From an uncultured Chlorobiaceae bacterium (GTDB taxonomy: Bacteria; Bacteroidota; Chlorobiia; Chlorobiales; Chlorobiaceae), in assembly GCA_903871235.1 (NCBI GenBank), contig CAIQGA010000225.1:1-41287 (forward strand): a stretch of 41,287 nt of DNA, given 5' to 3'. How positions within the stretch are numbered: the stretch's first letter is position 1; the number at the start of each line of letters is the position of its first letter. The notes under the pieces were generated by a model. That model did not search any database. It had not been told where the DNA came from and was given only the letters and a program-made list of their open reading frames with translations. This document shows, piece by piece, positions 27,103-37,290 of the stretch. The translations under genes and the position numbers were made by a program.

Positions 27103-28185
27103 ATGCCACGTATAACTGTTGCTCTCATTTTTGGAGGCAGGTCAAGCGAACACGAAATATCGATTATCTCAGCAAAATCAATCGCCGCAACTATCAGCAC
27201 CGAACGCTACAAGGTGCTCCCCATCTATATCACACACGAAGGGCTGTGGCTCTGTGACGGGATTGCGCAGGATATCCTGAACCTTGACCTCTCAGCTCTC
27301 TTGAGAAGCTCTTCACTTGAAGCAACAAGATTAACCCTCCGTGGGATGATCAAACAGGCTGCCCAGAAGCCTTTCAACCTTGATTTCAGGGGTGCTAAAA
27401 TTGATGTGGCATTTCTCACGCTTCATGGAACTTATGGCGAAGATGGCCGCATCCAGGGATTTTTGGATACCTGCGGCATTCCTTATACGGGATGCGGGGT
27501 TCTGGCCTCGGCACTGACGATGGACAAGGCGCTCACCAAACTTTGCGTTGCCGATGCTGGTCTTGCCGTCGCACCATCCATCACACTTTTAAGCGCTGAT
27601 TACCATGCCGACCCGAAAGGGGTTCACACCTCGATTGAAAAACAGTTCGAATACCCGTTTTTTGTTAAACCGGCAAATCTCGGATCATCAATAGGTATCT
27701 CAAAAGTGCATCATGGCACCGAACTCCCTTTGGCCCTTGAAAGCGCCTGCTCGCTTGATTCAAAGATACTGGTCGAAAAAGCGATCAGTGGAAGGGAGAT
27801 TGAGGTTGCCGTGCTTGGTAATGAGATGCCGGAAGTTTCGGTATGTGGTGAAATAGAACCTGGCAGCGATTTCTATGACTATCAGGATAAATACATTCAC
27901 AATAGCGCAAAACTCTTTATCCCTGCCCGCATTCCCCATGAAATGCAGGAAAAGGTGAGGAGCGCTGCACTGAAAGCGTACAAGGCCCTTGGGTGCAGGG
28001 GAATGTCAAGAATAGATTTTTTTGTTGACGAAAAAACAGGTAGCATTGTCCTCAACGAGGTCAATACCATTCCCGGCTTCACCGACATCAGCATGTATCC
28101 GCGACTCATGGATGCAAGCGGCATACCGTTTCCGGAACTTACAGAGCGACTGCTGCAACTCGCACTGGAAGCCATACGACCATGA
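27103..28185 (+). CDS. ddl: D-alanine--D-alanine ligase
   Basis: Ddl joins two D-alanines for the peptidoglycan stem peptide. The 360-residue protein has the N-terminal [20 protein letters not shown], the ATP-grasp centre ([28 protein letters not shown]), the metal-binding end ([20 protein letters not shown]) and [14 protein letters not shown]. The frame is open upstream to 26917, overlapping the divergent lipoate gene, but homologous sequence starts at the ATG 27103 and gives the normal length. The stop overlaps the start of a TPR-like gene by four bases. Confidence 0.95.
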   Translation: MPRITVALIFGGRSSEHEISIISAKSIAATISTERYKVLPIYITHEGLWLCDGIAQDILNLDLSALLRSSSLEATRLTLRGMIKQAAQKPFNLDFRGAKIDVAFLTLHGTYGEDGRIQGFLDTCGIPYTGCGVLASALTMDKALTKLCVADAGLAVAPSITLLSADYHADPKGVHTSIEKQFEYPFFVKPANLGSSIGISKVHHGTELPLALESACSLDSKILVEKAISGREIEVAVLGNEMPEVSVCGEIEPGSDFYDYQDKYIHNSAKLFIPARIPHEMQEKVRSAALKAYKALGCRGMSRIDFFVDEKTGSIVLNEVNTIPGFTDISMYPRLMDASGIPFPELTERLLQLALEAIRP

Positions 28186-28760
28186 TCAGTGAACCCTACC
28201 TGTTTTTTGCAGAAGTTTCGCTTGACATCTCAAAAGGAAGATTCCAGTCCGGCATAGACAAACTTGACCCATTTTCCGAGTGGTTTGCTGACTCATATCT
28301 TTTTCATATCCTCTATGCAAGGGCGCTCAAAGGGCTCCGGCACAACACTCTTGCCGGAGAATATTTTCGAAAATGCTGCGCTATAGCTCCGGCAAACCAG
28401 GTCGCCTGGCAGGAACTCATTGAACTTCAGGCTTTGTCAGGCAACGAGGATGAGGTGCTCGAACTTCCTCCCGTATTCGACGCCGTTACTGATGAACTTG
28501 AAAAACTGACAGCAGCACTGATGAAATTTGAACCAGCAATAACAACGGAAAACTCTGACCCGACCTCAATTCTTGAGCAAAAGCAGCCTTTTTCAGACGA
28601 CGTAACCATTGCGGTACCAACGGAAACTCTTGCCAGCCTCTTCACGGCACAGGGCGCCTACAAAAAGGCGATAAAAATTTACACACACCTTGTCAAGTTG
28701 AAACCGCAAAACGCACAACTCTACCAGAAAGAGATCGACTCGCTGCTTGAGAAGCTCTGA
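28182..28760 (+). CDS. TPR-like protein coupled to ddl
   Basis: The 192-residue protein begins with two to three helical repeats of tetratricopeptide type (about 25-90: [20 protein letters not shown] and [20 protein letters not shown]). An acidic variable middle follows, then a final clear repeat (about 148-185: [36 protein letters not shown]). It lacks a signal peptide. The ATGA overlap with ddl means coupled translation, so a role linked to wall synthesis is possible but not shown. Confidence 0.75.
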   Translation: MISEPYLFFAEVSLDISKGRFQSGIDKLDPFSEWFADSYLFHILYARALKGLRHNTLAGEYFRKCCAIAPANQVAWQELIELQALSGNEDEVLELPPVFDAVTDELEKLTAALMKFEPAITTENSDPTSILEQKQPFSDDVTIAVPTETLASLFTAQGAYKKAIKIYTHLVKLKPQNAQLYQKEIDSLLEKL

Positions 28761-28885
28761 ACAACAAACGAGAACAACCTGACCTGCCCATGAAACGATT
28801 TCACTGAAATATATATCATAAACCGGAGTATATTAGGGCTCAAATGCTCATGGAAGAAATTTTAAACGGTTAAAACTATTGTATT

Positions 28886-30259
28886 TTGCTTTCCAGAATT
28901 TTTTCATCACTCTGCATTACTCTGCTTTTTTTTGCTTCACCTTCAATCGGCAGAAGTTCTGAAAACGCAGAAAAAAAATTCTCTCTCTCCCGCTGTATTG
29001 AAATTGCGCTTGCCAACTCTACTTCAGCCAGAAAGGCTGAAAACACCCTGAAGCTTCAGGGTGACGATGTCTTGAGAAATTACGGAAATTTTCTTCCACG
29101 ACTTTCAACGTCAGCGAGCTATTCTCCCTATACCCTCAGCCGCACCTATACGCCTGCAGGAACCGCAATAACAAACGACAAAACAAAGAGCAGATCCGTA
29201 GATTTGACAGTGACAACCTCCCTGAATCTTTTCAATGGATTCAGCGATTACGCTTCCCTGCAAGCAGCACTGAATAAAGAAGATGCTGCTGAATACACCC
29301 TTTCAAGAGCACTGCAAGCCATAGCCTTTGACGTCACCCAGGCCTATTATCAGATACTTCTGAACCAGGAACTCCTTGCCATTGCCCGCGAAAACCTTCT
29401 CTTGGCCCAGAATCAACTGACCCTCACTGACCGACAGTTTCAAATTGGCCTGAAATCCATGGTTGATCGTGACCAGCAGCAGGCTGACGTAGCCGAAAGC
29501 AGTCTGGCGGTCATCAAGGCAGAAACCCGCATGCAAAAAAGCCTGCTTGAAATGGTGCGACGCATACAAATCGACCCCTTGACAAAGTTCAGCCTTGAGC
29601 CTCTTCCCGAAAGCCTTAAGAATCCGCTTTTGGTAAAACCCAATCCCGACGATCTTGTTGCGCTTGCCTTTCAACAGCGCAGTGACCTTAAAGGCAAAGC
29701 GTTTGAGGTGAAAGCGTCAAAATGGCAGGTCACCCAATCCAGGGCGTCGTTTTACCCGAGCCTTGACGTAACCTTCAACGTCAGCACTGGAGGCATCGAA
29801 TACCTGCACCAGAGCACCGACGACCTATCCTACCCGCCTCTCTCGGATCAGCTTGCGAACACAATCGGGTACTCGCTGGCACTCAACCTCAGTTGGACGA
29901 TTTTTGATGGATTCCAGACCCGTTATAATGTTGAATCGGCCAAAATCAACAAAATAAATTTGCAGTATGATTATGAGGATCTGAAAAACAATATTCTTAT
30001 CGATATTTATGAGGCTGCAGGAGAGTACAACTCAGCACTCTCGCAGATAGAAACCGCTAAAATCAGCCTGAAAGCAGCAAGCTCAGCCTTTGACGGCATA
30101 AAAAGAAAGTATGAACTGGGCGCTTCAAATTTTATCGAACTCAGCTCTGCTCGAAGCTCTCTTTTCAGTGCACGATCCAACCTTTCCCAAGCCGTCTACA
30201 ACCTTGCACTGCAGAAAAGTGTGCTTGATTTCGCATCAGGCAATACAGCCAGACCATAA
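28886..30259 (+). CDS. TolC-family outer-membrane efflux protein
   Basis: The 457-residue protein has a signal peptide (SSLCITLLFFASPSIG) and the two repeated halves of the TolC fold: SLSRCIEIALANS near the start, LNLFNGFSDYASLQAA, then LSWTIFDGFQTRYNVESAK in the second half, with long coiled-coil helices between. It would form the outer-membrane duct for the adaptor and ABC transporter encoded right behind it. The only in-frame start is a TTG at 28886; an upstream TAA at 28871 rules out a longer protein. Confidence 0.93.
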   Translation: MLSRIFSSLCITLLFFASPSIGRSSENAEKKFSLSRCIEIALANSTSARKAENTLKLQGDDVLRNYGNFLPRLSTSASYSPYTLSRTYTPAGTAITNDKTKSRSVDLTVTTSLNLFNGFSDYASLQAALNKEDAAEYTLSRALQAIAFDVTQAYYQILLNQELLAIARENLLLAQNQLTLTDRQFQIGLKSMVDRDQQQADVAESSLAVIKAETRMQKSLLEMVRRIQIDPLTKFSLEPLPESLKNPLLVKPNPDDLVALAFQQRSDLKGKAFEVKASKWQVTQSRASFYPSLDVTFNVSTGGIEYLHQSTDDLSYPPLSDQLANTIGYSLALNLSWTIFDGFQTRYNVESAKINKINLQYDYEDLKNNILIDIYEAAGEYNSALSQIETAKISLKAASSAFDGIKRKYELGASNFIELSSARSSLFSARSNLSQAVYNLALQKSVLDFASGNTARP

Positions 30260-30286
30260 CAACCAGAACCCTCTCTGCAAATTCAA

Positions 30287-31540
30287 ATGAAGAAACAAAA
30301 ATTTTTGCTGAAACGAAAAAAAGTAGTAATTCCCCTCGTAGCACTTCTGATCACGGGAGGGCTACTTATTGCATTTCTCCAGCTTCGCGAGAAACCCGTT
30401 GAGGTAACAACCGAAAAAGTTTTCTTCAAAGAGGTTGTTCATGTTGTCACGGCTACAGGCAAAATTCAGCCAACACTTGTCGTCGCCATGTCACCCGATG
30501 TATCAGGTGAGATTATCGAATTACCCATCCAGGATGGCCTGAACGTTCAAAAAGGAGACCTTTTGTTCAAAATCCAGCCTGACATCTATGTCAATCAGGT
30601 AGAACAGAGCCTTGCACAGCTTAATTCAGCCAAATCGCAAAGCATGGAGACGCGGGCCCGGAAGCTCAAGGCTGAAGATGATTTCCGCAAGGCTTCTCTG
30701 CTTTACAAGGAGAAGCTGATCTCCCAATCTGATTACATCGCATCAAAAACCAATGCAGAATCGGCACAGGCAAGCTACCAGGCATCTATCTATACCATAC
30801 AACAGAACAAGAGCCTGCTCGACCAGAATCAGGAACGGATGAAAAAAACCGTCGTCCGGGCACCCATCAACGGTACCATTATCGCCCTGAACAGCAAGCC
30901 GGGTGAGCGTGTTGTCGGCACTGGCCAGTTTCCCGGCACGGAGGTACTGCGGCTTGCAAATCTTGACAGTATGCAGGTAGAGGTGGAGGTCAATGAAAAC
31001 GACATCGTCAATGTAAAAGCGGGCAACCCTGTCACAATCACAGTGGACGCTTACGGCGATCGCATCTTCAAAGGCATCGTCCATGAAATTTCCAATTCAG
31101 CCATCTCAAAGGCTGCCGGAACGCAGGAGGAGGTGACCAACTTTTCAGTCAAGATCCGCATTTTCAACCATGATCGCCTGCTGAAACCAGGCATGAGCGC
31201 AACGGCGGATATTGAGTCGCAGCGGGTACAAAACGCTCTTGTTGTGCCCATTCAAAGCGTCACGATACGAGGCGGATCTGCCACCAAAAAAAGTGCCGAG
31301 AGTGAAAAAGAGATGATAACCATCGCACCGGTTGGCAAAGCAACCGAAAGCGAGCAGGGAGTTTTTGTTGTCAAATCAGGAAAAGCATGGTTCCGGCCAG
31401 TCAAAACAGGCACAACCGACAATACCCACATCGTGGTCACAGCAGGACTTAAAAAAGGAGAAGAGGTTGTTTCGGGAAGTTATACCGCCATCACCAGCAA
31501 GCTTACAAATGGCTGCATGGTCAAACCACCGCAACAATAA
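30287..31540 (+). CDS. HlyD/MacA-type periplasmic adaptor of an ABC exporter
   Basis: The 417-residue protein has one N-terminal membrane segment ([20 protein letters not shown]), then the split biotinyl-lipoyl domain ([41 protein letters not shown]), a coiled-coil hairpin between the halves (about 100-185), and beta-barrel and membrane-proximal domains. This is the MacA-like adaptor plan. It bridges the TolC protein encoded 27 bases upstream and the MacB-like ATPase/permeases downstream. Confidence 0.92.
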   Translation: MKKQKFLLKRKKVVIPLVALLITGGLLIAFLQLREKPVEVTTEKVFFKEVVHVVTATGKIQPTLVVAMSPDVSGEIIELPIQDGLNVQKGDLLFKIQPDIYVNQVEQSLAQLNSAKSQSMETRARKLKAEDDFRKASLLYKEKLISQSDYIASKTNAESAQASYQASIYTIQQNKSLLDQNQERMKKTVVRAPINGTIIALNSKPGERVVGTGQFPGTEVLRLANLDSMQVEVEVNENDIVNVKAGNPVTITVDAYGDRIFKGIVHEISNSAISKAAGTQEEVTNFSVKIRIFNHDRLLKPGMSATADIESQRVQNALVVPIQSVTIRGGSATKKSAESEKEMITIAPVGKATESEQGVFVVKSGKAWFRPVKTGTTDNTHIVVTAGLKKGEEVVSGSYTAITSKLTNGCMVKPPQQ

Positions 31541-31547
31541 CGCCCCT

Positions 31548-32234
31548 ATGCCATCAAATGTTATCACCATGCAGTCGCTCTGCAAATTCTATGAAATGGG
31601 CGATCAGGTTGTTCGTGCGCTGGACTCTATCAACCTTGAGTTCAAGCTGAACGACTATGCGGCAATCATGGGCCCCTCCGGCAGCGGAAAATCAACCCTT
31701 ATGAACATTATCGGCTGCCTTGATACACCCTCTTCCGGCAGCTATGAACTTAACGGCCAGAGTGTGGCTGAAATGAATGACGATGAACTGGCCCTTGTCA
31801 GAAACCGAGAAATCGGTTTTGTTTTTCAGACCTTCAACCTTCTTCCCCGCCTTAACTGCCTGCGCAATGTCGAACTGCCGCTGATCTACGCCGGAGTCCC
31901 ACCCGGGGAGCGCGAAGAGCGTGCAGCGGAAGCACTTGTGAGGGTAGGACTTGGCGACCGAATGACACACAAACCAGCCGAACTTTCCGGAGGGCAGATT
32001 CAACGGGTAGCCATTGCAAGGGCACTCATCAACAAACCCTCAATCATTTTAGCCGATGAGCCTACCGGAAACCTCGATACCGCGACCAGCCGCGACATCA
32101 TGAACATCTTCGGAGATCTCTCCGAAGCCGGGAATACCATAATCCTCATTACGCATGAAGAGGATATTGCGCGCTATACCCGTCGACTCATCCGGCTCCG
32201 TGATGGAAAAATTGAAAGCGACAGAAGCCAATGA
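31548..32234 (+). CDS. MacB/LolD-type ABC transporter ATP-binding protein
   Basis: The 228-residue ATPase has Walker A ([15 protein letters not shown]), Q-loop ([20 protein letters not shown]), signature ([18 protein letters not shown]), Walker B ([13 protein letters not shown]) and switch His (LITHEED), all as in MacB/LolD. The frame extends upstream through the adaptor gene, but the ATG at 31548, seven bases past its stop, gives the usual length. It pairs with the two separately encoded permeases that follow; its stop overlaps the first permease ATG by four bases. Confidence 0.93.
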   Translation: MPSNVITMQSLCKFYEMGDQVVRALDSINLEFKLNDYAAIMGPSGSGKSTLMNIIGCLDTPSSGSYELNGQSVAEMNDDELALVRNREIGFVFQTFNLLPRLNCLRNVELPLIYAGVPPGEREERAAEALVRVGLGDRMTHKPAELSGGQIQRVAIARALINKPSIILADEPTGNLDTATSRDIMNIFGDLSEAGNTIILITHEEDIARYTRRLIRLRDGKIESDRSQ

Positions 32235-33496
32235 ACACTACCTGGCGACAGTTCCGCTATGAAAGCGCTGAAAGTTTGAAAATGGCGCTCTTCCAGATCA
32301 GGGCGAACAAGATACGATCGTTTCTTACCGCGCTCGGTGTCATTATCGGCATTGTTGCCATTACCATGATGGGCACGGCGATCAACGGCATCGACCGGGG
32401 CTTCGACAAAAGCCTTGCCATGCTTGGCTACGACGTGATCTATGTCCAGAAATCATCATGGAGCACTATGGGGCAATGGTGGAGGTACCGCAACCGCCCT
32501 GACCTGAAAACAGAGTATGCGGCCCAGCTCAATCGCATTATTGCCGACAATCCGCACTCCGAGCTGCTCATTGCGGTTCCGCAGATGTCAACCTATCAGG
32601 CGTCGGCAAAATACCGGGAGAGGAACCTCGAGCAGGTCTTTTCTCTCGGAACCAACCATGACTACCTGCAAACCGCATCAGGCAACCTTTCTGCCGGCCG
32701 CTTTTTTACTCCTGGAGAGTCTGCCGGAAGCGCAATGGTCTGCGCCATTGGAGACGATATCGCGGTTGGACTCTTTCCCAATGAGCCTGCTCTCGGAAAA
32801 GCCATCCAGATCAAAAACCGCAAGTTCAGAATCATCGGAATTTTCAAAAAACAGGGAAAGTTTCTTGGCCTTTTCAGCTTCGACAACCAGATCATCATGC
32901 CTCTTGGAGCCTTTGAAAAAATCTACGGTAAAAACATGTTCATCACCATGCGGGTGAAAATCAAGAATCAGGAGCGCGTTGCTGAGGCCAAAGAGGAGCT
33001 ACTCGGAGTTATGAGAAGAATCCGGCGACTTCCACCGGGCAAAGAAGAGGACTTCTCCATCAACGAGCAACAAGCGTTCAAGAGCCAGCTTGACCCCATC
33101 AAAAACGGCATTGCCATCGCTGGCATCTTCATTACCGGTATGTCGCTCTTTGTTGGTGCCATCGGTATCATGAACATCACCTTTGTAAGCGTCAAAGAGC
33201 GCACCAGGGAGATCGGACTGCGCAAGGCCCTTGGCGCCAGACGTCGCACCATTCTTTTACAATTTCTCATCGAATCGGTTATGATATGCCTCATCGGGGG
33301 TGGAGTCGGGCTCGCGACCTCCCTCTTTATCACCATTGCCATCGAAAAAATTGTGCCTGATTTTCCGATACAGTTCTCCCCTGATCTTGTTCTTGCGAGT
33401 CTTGCCGTTTCCGTTATCACGGGAATCATCTCCGGCCTTGCTCCGGCTGTTACAGCCTCAAAGCTCGATCCGGCTGACTCGCTGCGTTATGAATAG
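32231..33496 (+). CDS. FtsX/MacB-type ABC permease 1
   Basis: The 421-residue protein has an N-terminal membrane segment ([20 protein letters not shown]), a large periplasmic MacB_PCD domain (about 60-285) and three C-terminal segments. These include [20 protein letters not shown], the coupling-helix motif [18 protein letters not shown], and [20 protein letters not shown]. It probably moves a lipophilic substrate, lipoprotein or small peptide through mechanotransmission. It is followed nine bases later by a related permease, so the transporter may be a heterodimer. Confidence 0.9.
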   Translation: MNTTWRQFRYESAESLKMALFQIRANKIRSFLTALGVIIGIVAITMMGTAINGIDRGFDKSLAMLGYDVIYVQKSSWSTMGQWWRYRNRPDLKTEYAAQLNRIIADNPHSELLIAVPQMSTYQASAKYRERNLEQVFSLGTNHDYLQTASGNLSAGRFFTPGESAGSAMVCAIGDDIAVGLFPNEPALGKAIQIKNRKFRIIGIFKKQGKFLGLFSFDNQIIMPLGAFEKIYGKNMFITMRVKIKNQERVAEAKEELLGVMRRIRRLPPGKEEDFSINEQQAFKSQLDPIKNGIAIAGIFITGMSLFVGAIGIMNITFVSVKERTREIGLRKALGARRRTILLQFLIESVMICLIGGGVGLATSLFITIAIEKIVPDFPIQFSPDLVLASLAVSVITGIISGLAPAVTASKLDPADSLRYE

Positions 33497-33504
33497 GAGG
33501 GCTT

Positions 33505-34740
33505 ATGCTGCTGCGTGAAACCATCATCCAGGCGATCTACTCCCTGGCGGTCAATAAACTCCGTTCATGGCTCACCATCATGGGTGTCGCCGTAGGCGTA
33601 TTCTCCATTATTGCCGTCATGACAGCCCTCGATGCCATCGACAAAAGCGTCGAATCGGGCCTGACAAGCCTCGGAGCCAACACCTTTCAGATACAGAAAA
33701 ACCCTGCAACAGTTTTTGGCAGCGGTCACAGCCGTAACTTCTATGCAAACCGGAAGGATATCAGCTACAAGCAGGCACTTTTTTTCCGTAAAAGCATGGA
33801 ATCCAGAGCCCGTACGATTGGCTTCATCATCACAAGCATGGCCAATCAGGCAAAATATGGCAACCTGACCACCAATCCTGATGTCACGATGACCGGCGGT
33901 GATGAGAACTTTGCTGCATCAAACGGCTACACCATTGCGCTCGGCCGCAACCTCGCAGAGAGCGATATCCGCTCGGCAAGAAACAGCGCAGTACTCGGCG
34001 GCGAAGTTGCGGCAACGCTCTTCCCAAGTGGCGAAAACCCGCAGAACAAGTTCATCAAGGTCAACGGTGAAATCTATACTATCGCCGGTGTTTTTGAAAA
34101 AAAGGGTGCTGCCTTTGGCCAGAGCCAGGATAACTTTGTGCTTATTCCCATAACCCGATACCTCGACCACATCAACGAAAAAAGCAGTATCGCCATCACC
34201 ATTGAAGCGCTCTCACGCAAAGAGTATCCACAGGCCATCGACCAGGCAATCGGCGCCATGAGGCTTGCGAGAGGACTGACAGTAAAAGAACCCAACGATT
34301 TTGAGATCAGGACGAATGAATCGCTCATAGACTCATTCCGTGATATTCAGCGTGCCATCGGTATCGGCGCTTTCATCATCAGCTTTATGGCCCTGCTGAC
34401 CGCCGGGGTTGGTATCATGAACATCATGCTGGTCAGCGTCACGGAAAGAACTAGGGAAATCGGCATCAGAAAATCAATCGGGGCGCCTCGCAGAACCATT
34501 CTTCGCCAGTTCCTCTTCGAATCATTTTTTCTCTCCATTACCGGAGGGGTGATTGGGATTCTGGCAGGCATTGTGACGGGAAACCTCATCGCACTGCAAT
34601 TCAACCTTCCGACGATATTTCCCTGGGTCTGGATTATCGTCTCAATGGTTGTCTGTTCCGGTATCGGCATAACCTTCGGGCTCTTCCCTGCGTGGAAAGC
34701 CGCCAACCTCAACCCCGTCGAAGCCCTCCGGCCAAAATAG
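33505..34740 (+). CDS. FtsX/MacB-type ABC permease 2
   Basis: The 411-residue protein has the same plan as its neighbour: LRSWLTIMGVAVGVFSIIAV, a periplasmic domain, then GVGIMNIMLVSVTERTREIG and IRKSIGAPRRTILRQFLFES, and a last segment ending in WKAANLNPVEALRP. A good ribosome site (GGAGG) lies before the ATG. Two adjacent, diverged copies of the permease suggest a heterodimeric MacB-like complex, unlike MacB itself, in which ATPase and one permease are fused. Confidence 0.9.
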   Translation: MLLRETIIQAIYSLAVNKLRSWLTIMGVAVGVFSIIAVMTALDAIDKSVESGLTSLGANTFQIQKNPATVFGSGHSRNFYANRKDISYKQALFFRKSMESRARTIGFIITSMANQAKYGNLTTNPDVTMTGGDENFAASNGYTIALGRNLAESDIRSARNSAVLGGEVAATLFPSGENPQNKFIKVNGEIYTIAGVFEKKGAAFGQSQDNFVLIPITRYLDHINEKSSIAITIEALSRKEYPQAIDQAIGAMRLARGLTVKEPNDFEIRTNESLIDSFRDIQRAIGIGAFIISFMALLTAGVGIMNIMLVSVTERTREIGIRKSIGAPRRTILRQFLFESFFLSITGGVIGILAGIVTGNLIALQFNLPTIFPWVWIIVSMVVCSGIGITFGLFPAWKAANLNPVEALRPK

Positions 34741-34752
34741 GAGGATAATTTT

Positions 34753-34778
34753 ACCTGTTCATGAAATACGGAACAGGT
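34753..34778. terminator. Inverted repeat between converging genes
   Basis: ACCTGTTC and GAACAGGT form a perfect 8-bp stem around 10 bases, right after the second permease and overlapping the stop of the convergent hypothetical gene. It lacks a long T run on either side, so a bidirectional terminator is only a possibility. Confidence 0.4.
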
Positions 34779-35700
34779 TTGCGGCATACTCTTTCACCTG
34801 ATGCATCATGGTTGATTCACCGGCAACAAATGCTTCAAGCTGCTTTTTCAGGCCTGAGCCTTCAGCGTAGGTACCATCCACACGATCCCACGACGGTAGC
34901 ACATCCTTTTCAATCCACTGCCAGCGATCATCCCGGTCAGTGACACTCTTGAGACCAGTCAGCGTTTCGAAATATCCTGAAAAAGATGAAAAAGAGGCTT
35001 TGACGTTTTCAACCGCTCCTGAAAAATCAAGCTCGCTTCCAAACGAAACGACAATCCTTCCCTGCTGACTGATCGCATCAAAAACCGGTTGCAAGGTATT
35101 GAGCTGTTCTTGACGAAGCAACAGCACATTACCATTCCATATCACCCTGCGGGCCTCCTCTTCATCACCCGCTTTTTCCAGTATGCGTGCACCATCATCA
35201 ATCATCCTGAAGCCTGTCAGCAGGTATTCATCTTCCTCTCCTTCGCAATTTTTCACAATCTCACCAATGCCGCGTTCCAGATAGGCCGCATGTGCCCATG
35301 CGATATCGGCAAAAATAGTATTGTTCCCTCGACGGATTTCATCAAGATCGGCAAGAAAAAGCTGACGGGCTGCTACCGAATGCATGAACGAAGGAACAGA
35401 AAAGAGGTTATTGAGGGCAGAACGAAACAACCTTCCCGGATCAAATGAAAAACCTTGATCCTGCCTCTCTTCCTCAAGAACAACAGGATCGGGAGCATGC
35501 ATCATTTCGGAAAACGCAAGCGCAATACCAACCTGCCGAGAAGCAAAGGCTGCCATCCCCGCCCACTTGAAAAGCTGCGGTTTCTGCAAATACCACGCCG
35601 CATACTGAGCAGTAATGGCTATGTTACGCTCAACGATCCTCTCCTTCGGTGGCAAGCCGGATTCAAGACGATCAATCCATTCTTCTTTTAAGCGGCTCAT
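34759..35700 (-). CDS. Conserved hypothetical protein, possibly DUF2515-like
   Basis: The 313-residue protein is soluble and largely helical, with no signal peptide. The stretch VERNIAITAQYAAWYLQKPQ and following helices (KWAGMAAFASRQVGIALAFS) recall the DUF2515 (YppC) family, but I am not certain. A central acidic part (NCEGEEDEYLL) and a Trp/Asp-rich C terminus are notable. I chose the ATG at 35700; the frame extends 17 codons further to a non-ATG start. It converges on the export operon and is divergent from the OmpA-family gene. No function can be given. Confidence 0.6.
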   Translation of the reverse strand: MSRLKEEWIDRLESGLPPKERIVERNIAITAQYAAWYLQKPQLFKWAGMAAFASRQVGIALAFSEMMHAPDPVVLEEERQDQGFSFDPGRLFRSALNNLFSVPSFMHSVAARQLFLADLDEIRRGNNTIFADIAWAHAAYLERGIGEIVKNCEGEEDEYLLTGFRMIDDGARILEKAGDEEEARRVIWNGNVLLLRQEQLNTLQPVFDAISQQGRIVVSFGSELDFSGAVENVKASFSSFSGYFETLTGLKSVTDRDDRWQWIEKDVLPSWDRVDGTYAEGSGLKKQLEAFVAGESTMMHQVKEYAANLFRIS

Positions 35701-35976
35701 GACGATACGGTGTCTTAAAGGGTTACTGCTGTCGGAGCTATAAACCAACAAATCAGATTATAAATTTTCGTCAGCATCAAACCGGAAAGATGAGGGCAAG
35801 AATCATTCAATTTGCAGTATTCCTGGCAAAAGCCGCACCAGCTCAACTACAGCTCGTATTTCTTTGCATGATACCACTCAATTGAGGATTTATTCACCCA
35901 GTTTTGATGTTCCTGTAATTACATTTTTTTATAATCTGTTCACGCAAAAATTTTCAAATATAAACACTCTACGACG

Positions 35977-36666
35977 ATGAACCATGTACAAAAACTTACC
36001 AAACCAGTTGTTTTTTTGCTCATTCTTGCCATGACAGGCATGACCTGGGGCTGTGAATCATCGACCAATGCTGGACGCGGTGCCGGTATCGGCGCAACGG
36101 CTGGAGGCGTTATCGGCGGTATTATCGGCAGCCGTTCGGGCAGTTGGGTGAAAGGGGCGCTTATCGGCGCAGTCATCGGCGGAGCTGGCGGAGCGCTTAT
36201 CGGCAACTATATGGATAAACAGGCGGCTGAAATTGACCGCGATGTGGAGGGGGCGCGTGTTGAACGTGTCGGCGACAGCATCAGGGTAATTTTCGACTCC
36301 GGCATTCTCTTCTCAACCGGTTCGGCGACCATAACCTCGACCAGCCGCTACAACATTGAAAAACTCGCACGCATTCTCAACCGTTATCACGACACCACTC
36401 TTGTCATCGAAGGTCATACCGACAATACCGGCAGCGAGGCAGCAAACCAGTCTCTTTCTGAAAGAAGGGCTGAATCTGTAGCAATTCTGCTTGAAGCATA
36501 CGGCGTTTCCTCCAGAAGAGTCTCCCCTGTCGGATTTGGTGAAACCCGTCCCGTTTCAACCAACGAAACAGAAGAGGGGCGCAGGCTTAACCGCCGCGTT
36601 GAAGTGCTGATTTATGCAAATGACGAGCTCAAACGCCAGGCAGATTCCGGTGAGTTGAGGTATTAA
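35977..36666 (+). CDS. OmpA-family peptidoglycan-binding lipoprotein with glycine zipper
   Basis: The 229-residue protein has a signal segment (PVVFLLILAMTGMTWGC) whose Cys is a probable lipidation site, though Trp in the lipobox is unusual. A glycine-zipper hydrophobic region follows (about 34-75, GAGIGATAGGVIGGIIG). The OmpA C-like domain (about 105-220) has IEGHTDNTGSEAANQSLSER, RVSPVGFGETRPV and NRRVEVLI, whose Asp and Arg bind the diaminopimelate peptide. The order matches YiaD/Pal-type proteins. It probably links outer membrane and wall. It stands alone, followed by a strong terminator. Confidence 0.92.
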   Translation: MNHVQKLTKPVVFLLILAMTGMTWGCESSTNAGRGAGIGATAGGVIGGIIGSRSGSWVKGALIGAVIGGAGGALIGNYMDKQAAEIDRDVEGARVERVGDSIRVIFDSGILFSTGSATITSTSRYNIEKLARILNRYHDTTLVIEGHTDNTGSEAANQSLSERRAESVAILLEAYGVSSRRVSPVGFGETRPVSTNETEEGRRLNRRVEVLIYANDELKRQADSGELRY

Positions 36667-36697
36667 CTCTTTTTTAAATTCAAGTTGTAAAACCAGC

Positions 36698-36732
36698 AAA
36701 AAAGCCTGAACAGACGGGGTTCAGGCTTTTTT
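36698..36732 (+). terminator. Rho-independent terminator of the OmpA-family gene
   Basis: AAAAAAGCCTGAAC and GTTCAGGCTTTTTT form a perfect stem with a 7-base loop and a T run on the plus strand; the mirrored A run makes it usable in both directions. It begins 31 bases after the stop. Confidence 0.9.
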
Positions 36733-36849
36733 ATGAGGCGTACGGGGGAAAAAAATAAAAAATGATTACATTCCCTCCATCCAAACAAGCCTGAAAAAAA
36801 TGGATAATTATGTCAGCCTACTCTCCCTTGTAAAACATAACGCACAACC

Positions 36850-37245
36850 ATGATCTATTTTAAAACTGCCGAAGAGGTTCTCTTTCAATGGGTTACAAGA
36901 ATCTGCAGCGGAAATGCCGACGACATTGCTGCGCTTTACAATGAGTCCGCAGTCCTTATTCCCACCTTTTCTCCCCATACGGTCATCACTCCCGAGGGAG
37001 TAAGAGACTATTTCGGACAACTTGCCTCCAGGGACGGACTCGGAGTACGCCTGCACAACAAGGCACTCAGAAAACAGTCGCTAAGCGATACCCTGCATAC
37101 CCTGAGCGGAATCTGCTCCTTTGAATTTGAAGTTGATCAGGTACTGCTTTCCTTTCCTTCACGATTTACCTTTGTCATAGATATATCACTTCCAAAACCC
37201 ATTCTGCACCACCACTCATCGCAGGTACCAAGGAATCTTTCGTAA
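36850..37245 (+). CDS. NTF2/SnoaL-like (DUF4440-type) small protein
   Basis: The 131-residue protein has the cone-fold pattern of the SnoaL/NTF2 group: an N-terminal helix (AEEVLFQWVTRICSGNADDI), ALYNESAVLIPTFSP, GVRDYFGQL, and late strands ending in RFTFVIDISLPKP and a histidine-rich ILHHHSSQVPR tail. Members with this tail resemble calcium/calmodulin kinase II association-domain-like proteins. No catalytic set can be assigned. It lies 45 bases upstream of the GH15-DUF547 gene and could share its transcript. Confidence 0.75.
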   Translation: MIYFKTAEEVLFQWVTRICSGNADDIAALYNESAVLIPTFSPHTVITPEGVRDYFGQLASRDGLGVRLHNKALRKQSLSDTLHTLSGICSFEFEVDQVLLSFPSRFTFVIDISLPKPILHHHSSQVPRNLS

Positions 37246-37290
37246 ATTCCGTTATGTTTTACCCAACGCCCAAAGAGAAGGAATGACGAA

